This document shows positions 6,292-12,111 of a stretch of 12,781 nucleotides of DNA, piece by piece (positions within the stretch are counted from its first letter, which is position 1; each line of letters starts with the position of its first letter). The notes beneath the pieces are model-generated. The model made no database searches, was not told the DNA's origin, and worked only from the letters and a program-made list of their open reading frames with translations. Origin of the DNA: Spirochaetales bacterium (GTDB lineage: Bacteria; Spirochaetota; Spirochaetia; DSM-27196; SLST01); the NCBI GenBank assembly GCA_028284845.1, contig JANQQY010000348.1:1-12781 (forward strand), written 5' to 3'. The translations under genes were made by a program, and so were the position numbers.

Positions 6292-7307
6292 GCGATTTCT
6301 ACCAGCTCGACGAGACAGGTCGCGCGGAACGCATCAAGCCGCTGGCCGCCAAGGCGCTTGAGGCGTATGACATCACCGTCGAATCGATCGATCTGATCAC
6401 CAACGAGACCAATTGCATCTTCGCGGTTAACGGAGCAGGCGGAGAGCGGTGGGTCCTCCGGGTCACCGACCCATCGGGCTGCCACCACTACGACGAGGTC
6501 TTGGCGGAAGTGAGCTGGCTCAACGCTCTTCATGCGGACACAGACATTCGAGTGAACCGTCCAGTCGCCGCAACATCAGGCGAGCTATTCGTCCAAGCCG
6601 GGGCAGCGAGAGTTCCGGAGGAGCGCTACTGCGTGCTCTTCGAGCGGATTGACGGGGTGGACCTCTACGACCGACTGAACAGGGATTCCGTAGCCGAGCA
6701 TGGCGAGCTTATGGCGCAGCTCCACCAGCATGGCGCCGGCTACCAACCGCCGTCGGCCCTCAAGCTTCGCCGCTACGATCTTGTCTTTCCCTACTCGGCT
6801 CCCGGCTTCGACTTCCATGAACCCATCGTGCTGTTTGACGGTGAGTTCGACGCGCTTTTTAGAGGCAGGCGATCACTTGTCACTGAGGCATACGAACTGG
6901 CTGAGTCGACGATTGGCGACCTCTACTCATCCGGCACACCGATCATCCTGCACAACGACCTTCATTTCTGGAACGTGATGTCAACGAACAATGGTCTGGT
7001 GGCGATTGACTTTGAGGACGCACTCGTGGGTTACCCCGTTCAGGACATCGCGGTCGCACTCTTCTACTACTCCAACCACGACGACGCCATCCAGTTGATG
7101 CCGTGGTTCAGAGATGGGTACGAACGAGTTCTCCCATGGCCGGCAACGAGCGACGATCAAGTCGAGATCCTCATGATGGCCCGACGACTCATGCTCTTGA
7201 ACTACTGTTACGTGTTGAAGGATCCCGAGGGCATCGCGATGCGGGAGGGGTACACCGACCGGACGCTGGCGAAGCTTGAGGAGCAGCTCGGGAAGCTTGG
7301 GGGATAG
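6288..7307 (+). CDS. APH-fold phosphotransferase / kinase
   Basis: This 339-residue cytoplasmic kinase belongs to the aminoglycoside phosphotransferase / choline kinase / homoserine kinase II fold. The N-lobe (about 35-125) includes TNCIFAVNG and WVLRVTDPSG (the ATP-anchoring Lys of this lobe is replaced by Arg58 if aligned this way). The hinge is CVLFERIDGVDL. The catalytic Brenner motif HNDLHFWN is at 222-229 and the metal-binding DFEDALVGYPVQD at 241-253. The ATG at 6288 was chosen because upstream TTG and earlier codons give no homologous sequence and a promoter lies at 6240-6267. The closest general resemblance is to SrkA/YihE and MTR-kinase-like proteins, so the substrate could be a protein, an amino alcohol or an antibiotic. 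Neighbouring acetyl- and nucleotidyltransferases make a drug-modifying role possible but unproven. Confidence 0.85.
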   Translation: MSDFYQLDETGRAERIKPLAAKALEAYDITVESIDLITNETNCIFAVNGAGGERWVLRVTDPSGCHHYDEVLAEVSWLNALHADTDIRVNRPVAATSGELFVQAGAARVPEERYCVLFERIDGVDLYDRLNRDSVAEHGELMAQLHQHGAGYQPPSALKLRRYDLVFPYSAPGFDFHEPIVLFDGEFDALFRGRRSLVTEAYELAESTIGDLYSSGTPIILHNDLHFWNVMSTNNGLVAIDFEDALVGYPVQDIAVALFYYSNHDDAIQLMPWFRDGYERVLPWPATSDDQVEILMMARRLMLLNYCYVLKDPEGIAMREGYTDRTLAKLEEQLGKLGG

Positions 7308-7361
7308 GTTCCAGACGGCCCCACGGTGAAGGCGTGACAGCATCTCGCCGTCCGGGTCGAG

Positions 7362-7367
7362 TATACT
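7362..7367 (+). promoter_or_regulatory. -10-like TATACT just ahead of a GTG start
   Basis: TATACT lies five bases before the GTG at 7373. The predicted transcription start falls on or next to the start codon, giving a leaderless message. No convincing -35 is seen at 16-18 bases upstream, so this is a weak call alone; it repeats the arrangement seen before 5053 and 9033. Confidence 0.35.
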
Positions 7368-7372
7368 TCCGA

Positions 7373-8389
7373 GTGGCCTTTGCAGTTCGCCAATTACAAC
7401 CCACGGATCTATCGCGATCAGACGTTCACGCGGTACTCAAAGCATCGATCTTCAGGCCGACACCTCAACGTATTCGCAACTACGAGCAGCGCCTGGCATC
7501 CAAGGACGCAGGAACGCTCGCCGCCTTCAGCGACGATCGGATCGTAGGGATCCTCGGATTTGAGCAAGCACACGAGGCTCATCGAACGATCATAACAATC
7601 TACGTTGACCCAGATGCTCGACGATTGGGCGTTGGCAGAGGCCTGGTGTGGGATCTGATTCAGCAGGATGAGCACGGAGCTGTGGAGGCGGAGACCGATG
7701 ACGATGCGGTTGAGTTCTATCATTCGATGGGATTCGCGATCGAGAGGTTTGGCGAGAAGTACCCGGGCGTGGAGCGCTACCGGTGTGTCTACAACGATTC
7801 GCATTGGCAGGCGTGCCCACCGGGGGAGGTCGTGTCAGCGCTCCGATCCGCAGGCGTCGAGTCGTGGGTAAGCGGCGGGTGGGCGATCGATCTTTACTTA
7901 GGACGTCAGACCCGATCCCACGAAGACACCGACATCTGCATCAGACGCACAGATCAGTGCGCGGCGAGAGCGGCACTCGGTGGCGAGTCGTTCGCAACGC
8001 ACGCGCCGGGGCTTCGGCTTGTCTCCCCGGACGACTACCTCGACACAGTCCCGAACACGTGGCAACGCACCGCAGCAGATTCCGCATGGCGAGTCGACCT
8101 TCAAATGATCGACGTTGAGGAGAGCACATGGATCTATCGACGACTCAGATCGATTCGGGAACCGATCGCTGATCTGGGGTTTGTCTCAGACGACGGGCTC
8201 CCATGCATCCGCCCAGAGGTGCTCCTGCTCTACAAGGGAGGCGGCTCATCGGTTCGGCCCAAGGACGAGAAAGACTTTGAGGAAGTGCTTCCAACGCTCG
8301 ACCCACAACGCAGGGAGTGGCTCGCGGAGGCGCTCGCGAGCGAGTTCCCAGGCGGCCACCAGTGGGTGGATCGGCTACACCAATCGTAG
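7373..8389 (+). CDS. GNAT acetyltransferase fused to ANT(2'')-like nucleotidyltransferase
   Basis: This 338-residue two-domain protein has a GNAT fold at about residues 4-140. Motif A is IITIYVDPDARRLGVGRGLV (73-92), with a C-terminal AVEFYHSMGFAIERF. An aminoglycoside-2''-adenylyltransferase-like nucleotidyltransferase follows (about 150-335). It shows VSGGWAIDLYLGRQTRSHED followed by TDI (166-188, with GG168-169 and the acidic pair D185/D187), a third acidic site VDLQMID (241-247), and the C-terminal RPKDEKDFEEVLPTLD. Both catalytic signatures look intact. The GTG at 7373 is preferred because the GNAT first strand begins immediately and TATACT lies just upstream. A GTG at 7334 would add 13 residues, with AAGG too close to serve. 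Acetyl transfer plus AMP transfer in one chain recalls bifunctional aminoglycoside-modifying enzymes such as AAC-APH and ANT-AAC fusions. The true substrates are unknown. Confidence 0.82.
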   Translation: MAFAVRQLQPTDLSRSDVHAVLKASIFRPTPQRIRNYEQRLASKDAGTLAAFSDDRIVGILGFEQAHEAHRTIITIYVDPDARRLGVGRGLVWDLIQQDEHGAVEAETDDDAVEFYHSMGFAIERFGEKYPGVERYRCVYNDSHWQACPPGEVVSALRSAGVESWVSGGWAIDLYLGRQTRSHEDTDICIRRTDQCAARAALGGESFATHAPGLRLVSPDDYLDTVPNTWQRTAADSAWRVDLQMIDVEESTWIYRRLRSIREPIADLGFVSDDGLPCIRPEVLLLYKGGGSSVRPKDEKDFEEVLPTLDPQRREWLAEALASEFPGGHQWVDRLHQS

Positions 8390-8419
8390 TGTCCATCCGT
8401 CATCAAGGACGGGGCGACG

Positions 8420-9019
8420 ATGGTTGAACAGATAACACGGGCAGATAAATCAGAACTCAGCGAAGTGGCGGACACACTCATCCGGGCGTTTGAAGATGAT
8501 CCAATGATTCGATCAATCGGGCTTCCGGAGCGTGTGACGCGCGCGGTGTACACGGTACCGGCGATTCTAGGATTTGAGTACGGACGGATTGAGACGATTG
8601 GTGAGGGTCATCAGGGAGTTATGGTATCCATACCGGGGGAGCGCTCGGTCTTTGGATTGAGGCAGATGATTCGGGCCGGAGCGCTGCGAGAAGCGCTTGG
8701 ACTGTTGCGGGTGCTCATGAACCGCACCATGCGGAACGTGTTTTCTATCATTGAGAGTGATCACAGGAACCTCGACATTGGCCCGTACATCTACCTTGCC
8801 ATGCTTGGCGTTGCGCCCGAGCATCAGGGGCGAGGTCTGGGCGGTGTGCTCCTGCGACGGCTCTGTGCCAGAGCGGATGAGGAACAAAAGGCCATCTACC
8901 TTGAGACGCAGACAGCGGACAACGAGAAACCGTACGAGCATTTTGGGTTTGAGACGATCAAACACGTGCGCATTGGCGAGGAGATTGAGCTTTGGGAGAT
9001 GGTGAGGCCGTCCGCCTGA
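8420..9019 (+). CDS. GNAT-family N-acetyltransferase
   Basis: This 199-residue single-domain cytoplasmic acetyltransferase uses acetyl-CoA. Motif A is YLAMLGVAPEHQGRGLGGVL (125-144), with the QGRGLG pyrophosphate-binding turn at 136-141. Motif B ends in PYEHFGFETIKH (171-182). The N-terminal half (1-110) has the length and pattern of GNATs in which a helical segment precedes strand 4 (DTLIRAFEDDPMIRSIGLPE). The start codon ATG follows AAGGACGGGG, and a short CCGTC/GACGG hairpin (8397-8412) overlaps this ribosome site. It is separated by 30 bases from the fusion gene upstream. The substrate cannot be told; amines on small molecules or proteins are all possible. Confidence 0.87.
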   Translation: MVEQITRADKSELSEVADTLIRAFEDDPMIRSIGLPERVTRAVYTVPAILGFEYGRIETIGEGHQGVMVSIPGERSVFGLRQMIRAGALREALGLLRVLMNRTMRNVFSIIESDHRNLDIGPYIYLAMLGVAPEHQGRGLGGVLLRRLCARADEEQKAIYLETQTADNEKPYEHFGFETIKHVRIGEEIELWEMVRPSA

Positions 9020-9025
9020 TATAGT
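9020..9025 (+). promoter_or_regulatory. Extended -10 (TGATATAGT) overlapping the previous stop
   Basis: TATAGT (9020-9025) is preceded by TGA (an extended TGn), which is also the stop codon of the upstream acetyltransferase. The predicted transcription start is at about 9032, one base before the GTG at 9033. No ribosome site is visible. No good -35 was found at standard spacing. Confidence 0.42.
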
Positions 9026-9032
9026 TCCCATC

Positions 9033-10067
9033 GTGGTAATCGAGATTGATGACCTGACTGATCCCGCTGTGATTGAACTCCTCGAGGAGCACCTGGTCGA
9101 CATGTACGCGACATCGCCGCCTGAGAGTGTTCACGCGCTGGATGTCTCCGGACTCAAGCGGCCGGAGATCACCTTCTGGGTCGCGCGCGAGGGTGGCACC
9201 GCTCTGGGATGCGCGGCGCTCAAACAGATTGATTCCGGTCACGGTGAGGTGAAGTCGATGCGGACCGCGAGGAACGCCCGCGGGCGCGGAGTTGCGACAA
9301 CGCTCCTCGCCCACCTTATGAGTGCAGCACGAGCCCGAGGCTACTCACGGCTCAGCCTGGAAACCGGCTCAATGGAGTTCTTCGCGCCGGCTCGACGGTT
9401 GTACGAGAGGAATGGGTTTCGCTACTGCGGACCATTCGGGAGCTACCAGGAAGACCCGAACAGTGTGTTTATGACGCGACTCTTACATGACATGGAGGCA
9501 ACGGTGGAATTCTTTGACGATCCGGAGAAGGTTGAGCAGTACATATCGATGGCTGAGGGATATGATGGGCGGGAACTAATCGAGCAACTCCGACGCCACC
9601 TCCCGGATCGATCTCACGTGCTCGAGTTGGGGATGGGGCCGGGAGTCGATCTTGAACTCCTTAAGCAACACTTCGTTGTGACGGGTTCAGACCGATCGAA
9701 GGTGTTTGTTGATCGTTACCAAGCTAAGCATCCGGAGGCAGATCTGCTTCATCTTGATGCGGTCTCTCTCCAGACCGACCGCACCTTCGATTGCATCTTC
9801 TCCAACAAGGTGCTCCACCATCTCTCTCGCGACGAGTTGCGGCAGTCATTCACCGCGCAGGCATCGCGCGTCCGTCCGGGCGGCCTGCTCATGCACTCGT
9901 TCTGGGTTGGAGATGGGGAGGATACGATCGAAGGGATGCGCTTCACCTATCACACGGAAGAGACCCTTCGGGAGTCGTTTGATCGTAACATGAGGGAGAT
10001 CACGATGGAGCGCTACACGGAAATGGAGCCGGACGACTCCCTCTACGTCATTCTTCGTCGCGAGTAG
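9033..10067 (+). CDS. GNAT acetyltransferase fused to SAM-dependent methyltransferase
   Basis: This 344-residue protein joins two domains. Residues 1-152 form a GNAT domain: motif A is GEVKSMRTARNARGRGVATT (71-90), followed by ARRLYERNGFRYCGPFGSYQ and a usual GNAT ending SVFMTRL. Residues 153-344 are a class I methyltransferase: helix EKVEQYISMAEGYDGREL, motif I VLELGMGPGVDL (196-207), acidic D220 after strand 2, motif IV FDCIFSNKVLHHL (252-264) and motif V RPGGLLMHSFW (281-291). The junction is nearly linkerless, with an in-frame Met154 that could once have been a separate start but has no ribosome site. The GTG start appears leaderless. The methyltransferase half resembles small-molecule methylases of the UbiE/Methyltransf_11-25 type. 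One chain may acetylate and methylate the same or sequential substrate; this is inference. Confidence 0.83.
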   Translation: MVIEIDDLTDPAVIELLEEHLVDMYATSPPESVHALDVSGLKRPEITFWVAREGGTALGCAALKQIDSGHGEVKSMRTARNARGRGVATTLLAHLMSAARARGYSRLSLETGSMEFFAPARRLYERNGFRYCGPFGSYQEDPNSVFMTRLLHDMEATVEFFDDPEKVEQYISMAEGYDGRELIEQLRRHLPDRSHVLELGMGPGVDLELLKQHFVVTGSDRSKVFVDRYQAKHPEADLLHLDAVSLQTDRTFDCIFSNKVLHHLSRDELRQSFTAQASRVRPGGLLMHSFWVGDGEDTIEGMRFTYHTEETLRESFDRNMREITMERYTEMEPDDSLYVILRRE

Positions 10068-10085
10068 GCATCCGACCATCCCCGG

Positions 10086-10114
10086 TTGAGGGCGCAACGT
10101 GGGACCGATACACT
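10086..10114 (+). promoter_or_regulatory. Candidate sigma-70 promoter for the ASCH-domain gene
   Basis: TTGAGG (10086-10091), a 17-base spacer and TACACT (10109-10114) give a predicted start near 10121, directly ahead of the GGAGG ribosome site at 10122-10126 and the ATG at 10131. Confidence 0.42.
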
Positions 10115-10130
10115 GCGCGGCGGAGGCTCC

Positions 10131-10682
10131 ATGGAAGTTCAGTGTCTGTCGGTACCCAATCCCCGGTCGTACTTGCTCTGCGCGGGTATCGCGGACGTAG
10201 AGAATCGCGGCTTTGATACCGACTACCGTGGAACCATCTACATCCATTCAACGGGCCGCCGTTCAATCGCCGGAATGCCTGAGATGGACGACTTCCCCGT
10301 TCCTGTCATCCGAGAGTTCAATCAGACCATCGCGCGGGTTTCCGAGGCTGATGATGCGAATCGCTACATTGGGGTTCCGGACGAAGGCGTGCGAATCATT
10401 CTCAAGAACGAGGAGACTCAGAGCAACGCCGTTCACGCCGAGTACGCCCTCCTCTCAGATGTCTACCGATCGTACCGCGATGATCCAAAACGCGCCTTCT
10501 TCCTCGTCCGCGCGATCATTGGGACGGTAGAACTGGTCGACGTTGTGGACGGATCCTCTTCGGCATGGGCCGAGGATGGGTACCATCACTGGATCGTTCG
10601 CAACGCCGTCCTGTTCGACGACCCCATCACGGGCGTTGGAGGCAGTCGAACCGGACTCTGGAAGTACGAAATAGACGAATAG
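10131..10682 (+). CDS. ASCH-domain protein
   Basis: This 183-residue cytoplasmic protein has an ASCH (PUA-like beta-barrel) fold. The first motif is PRSYLLCAGIADVENRGFDT then YRGTIYIHS (about 11-40). The second is FFLVRAIIGTVELVDVV (about 123-139), followed by AWAEDGYHHWIV and GLWKYEI. Between them lies a longer insertion (about 42-120) than in minimal ASCH proteins. The ATG at 10131 has GGAGG four bases upstream and a matched promoter. ASCH proteins are linked to RNA binding, RNase or N4-acetylcytidine amidohydrolase activity (YqfB). At the usual GIK position this protein has GIA (Ala21), losing the family's conserved Lys, so activity as in YqfB is doubtful. It is last in the run of small-molecule-modifying genes and stands 51 bases ahead of the sigma factor gene. 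Confidence 0.78.
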   Translation: MEVQCLSVPNPRSYLLCAGIADVENRGFDTDYRGTIYIHSTGRRSIAGMPEMDDFPVPVIREFNQTIARVSEADDANRYIGVPDEGVRIILKNEETQSNAVHAEYALLSDVYRSYRDDPKRAFFLVRAIIGTVELVDVVDGSSSAWAEDGYHHWIVRNAVLFDDPITGVGGSRTGLWKYEIDE

Positions 10683-10733
10683 CGACCTTTCGCCAACGAA
10701 CTCGACAGAGCATCGTAGACTCCTAGAGAAGCG

Positions 10734-11288
10734 ATGACAGGCAGTGATGCGCCTTCACACGATCGACGACTCACCGCGTGGCCGACATCGTTCGAGGAAC
10801 TCTGGTCGACCTACCAGAAGCCGCTCGCATTCTTTGCATCCCGGATTCTGCGACGCAACCCAGGGTCCGCGGTCGTGGAAGACGCGGTCCAGGAGATCAT
10901 CGCAAAAGTTGTCGCATCGCGCCGGCGATTTCGTCCGGAGCAGAACCTGCGTACGTGGGTCTACAGCATCGCGCGAAATCACTGTGTCGACATCGTTCGA
11001 TCCGAGCGGCGGCGATCCATCGTACCCATGGGAGACGGAGCCGAGCTGATCTCCGCCGCCCGCGAACCCGAGGGGGAGCTCATTCGAAATGCGGAGCAGG
11101 AGGCAGTACATAACGCACTGGGCCGCCTCGACTCAGACGACCAATCGATTCTGTTCCTGCGCTATTTCGAAGAGATGAGCTATGCGGAGATTGCAGAGGT
11201 AGTCCGACGCCCGGAGGGAACAATCAGATATCGGGTTCATATGGCCAAATCGGCACTCAAAAAGAGGTTGGAGGATCTGGATGGATGA
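10734..11288 (+). CDS. ECF-type RNA polymerase sigma factor
   Basis: This 184-residue sigma-70 family protein has only regions 2 and 4. Region 2 spans about 25-95, with YQKPLAFFASRIL, VEDAVQEIIAKVV and RTWVYSIARNHCVDIVRSER for core binding and -10 recognition. Region 4 spans about 122-180, with LDSDDQSILFLRYFEEMSYA, EIAEVVRRPEGTIRYRVHMA and a terminal KKRLEDL for -35 recognition. Size and layout are those of ECF (group 4) sigma factors. The ATG at 10734 has only a weak AGAGAAG upstream; TAGACT (10716-10721) could be a -10 leaving a leader of about six bases. Its last codons overlap the next ORF by 8 bases, typical of a sigma factor with a co-translated controller. The target regulon is unknown. 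Confidence 0.92.
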   Translation: MTGSDAPSHDRRLTAWPTSFEELWSTYQKPLAFFASRILRRNPGSAVVEDAVQEIIAKVVASRRRFRPEQNLRTWVYSIARNHCVDIVRSERRRSIVPMGDGAELISAAREPEGELIRNAEQEAVHNALGRLDSDDQSILFLRYFEEMSYAEIAEVVRRPEGTIRYRVHMAKSALKKRLEDLDG

Positions 11289-11583
11289 CCGGGAGGATCG
11301 CCTTCTTTCAGAATACTTCACGAAAGAGGTAGCACGAGTTCCGCCAGCCGATCGGCGTCGGACGAGGAGCATGGGCCCGGGGCTGACGATAGCCAAGTCT
11401 GTCCTGGCAGCTTGTATCGCGTTCGTGATGGTGGCACCCCTGACCGATTGGGGACGGGAGCACCGGTGGGTGCCGTCATTTACACGGGTGTCGTCAGACT
11501 CAGATCTCGCAACGGTGATCACCATTGGAATCGAGACCGCGGCCGAATGGGCCGCCATTGGACTCTACGGAGGAGAGAAATGA
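11281..11583 (+). CDS. Small single-TM membrane protein, candidate anti-sigma factor
   Basis: This 100-residue protein is encoded directly behind the sigma factor with an 8-base overlap, and overlaps the next gene by 4 bases (ATGA). About 33 charged N-terminal residues (MDDREDRLLSEYFTKEVARV...) precede one hydrophobic segment (about 34-54, GLTIAKSVLAACIAFVMVAP). A tail of about 45 residues follows, ending in a mildly hydrophobic helix (about 74-96). Topology and position fit a membrane-bound anti-sigma factor with a short cytoplasmic sigma-binding arm. No zinc-binding HxxxCxxC (ZAS) motif is present, and I recognise no family. A structural partner of the following MotA-like protein is the alternative. 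The role is inferred from context only. Confidence 0.65.
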   Translation: MDDREDRLLSEYFTKEVARVPPADRRRTRSMGPGLTIAKSVLAACIAFVMVAPLTDWGREHRWVPSFTRVSSDSDLATVITIGIETAAEWAAIGLYGGEK

Positions 11584-12050
11584 GGAAGTTCTACTTTGCA
11601 TCAGTCGTCATCGCCATTGGGTTGCTTGTGGCTGCGGCAGCGATGACCGGCGGAAGGATCGTTGTCTTCTTGAGTGTGCCCTCCGCGGCGCTTGTCCTGC
11701 TACCGGCGTTTGTCTTGAGCCTGACAACGCATTCATTCGCAGAGATCGTTGCGGCGTATCGCGTGGGGTTCCAAACCCAGGCGGGAGCAGATCGCACATC
11801 TTGGCGCAAGGACCTTGAGGTGGCGCGAATCTACCACCTCTCGTTCGGCCGTTACGTCATTGCAAGCGGCATCTTTGGAACCTTCCTTGGCATTGTCGTC
11901 ATGCTCGTTCACATAAACTCTGATATCGACACCGTGGGCCGAGGGTTTTCTGTCTCGCTTCTGACAATCCTCTACTCAGTCTTCTTCTATATCGTGCTCG
12001 TCGTGCCGTTTCGAGCGGGAATAGAGAGACGACTCGCGGAGCTCTCATAG
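11580..12050 (+). CDS. MotA/TolQ/ExbB-like small membrane protein
   Basis: This 156-residue protein has four hydrophobic segments (about 5-22, 28-49, 91-112, 119-145) and a cytoplasmic loop of about 40 residues between the second and third. The layout and motifs recall MotA-type proton-channel subunits: VVFLSVPSAALVLL in the second segment, SGIFGTFLGIVVMLVHI in the third, and GFSVSLLTILYSVFFYIVL then VPF in the fourth (compare the usual GT-x-x-GL and ALLTTLYG patterns). It is shorter than flagellar MotA and lacks the large charged cytoplasmic domain, so it is not a standard stator. The ATG at 11580 with GGAGGAG upstream, overlapping the preceding stop, sets the start; an earlier in-frame start at 11412 would run through the previous gene. 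It is third in the sigma-factor operon. No MotB/TolR/ExbD partner is visible in the window. Confidence 0.68.
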   Translation: MRKFYFASVVIAIGLLVAAAAMTGGRIVVFLSVPSAALVLLPAFVLSLTTHSFAEIVAAYRVGFQTQAGADRTSWRKDLEVARIYHLSFGRYVIASGIFGTFLGIVVMLVHINSDIDTVGRGFSVSLLTILYSVFFYIVLVVPFRAGIERRLAELS

Positions 12051-12065
12051 GCGAACCGTAGGGCG

Positions 12066-12111
12066 GCCGTCGAGCTCCAACGCGTCGTCTCAAGTGGCGC
12101 TACTCGACGGC
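12066..12111. repeat. Inverted repeat at the convergent gene junction
   Basis: GCCGTCGAG (12066-12074) and CTCGACGGC (12103-12111) form a 9-bp inverted repeat with a 28-base loop between the convergent membrane-protein and reductase genes. The right arm covers the end of the reductase gene. No U-tract follows on either strand, so a terminator role is unproven. Confidence 0.25.

Noticed and set aside
6288..10682. Integron cassette array
   Set aside because: The gene types and single orientation suggested it, but no attC-like inverted cores or integrase were recognised, and the intergenic gaps are too short and unlike one another.
11412..11579. Extended start for the MotA-like protein
   Set aside because: It would overlap most of the preceding coupled ORF. 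The ATG at 11580 has a GGAGGAG site and an ATGA overlap.
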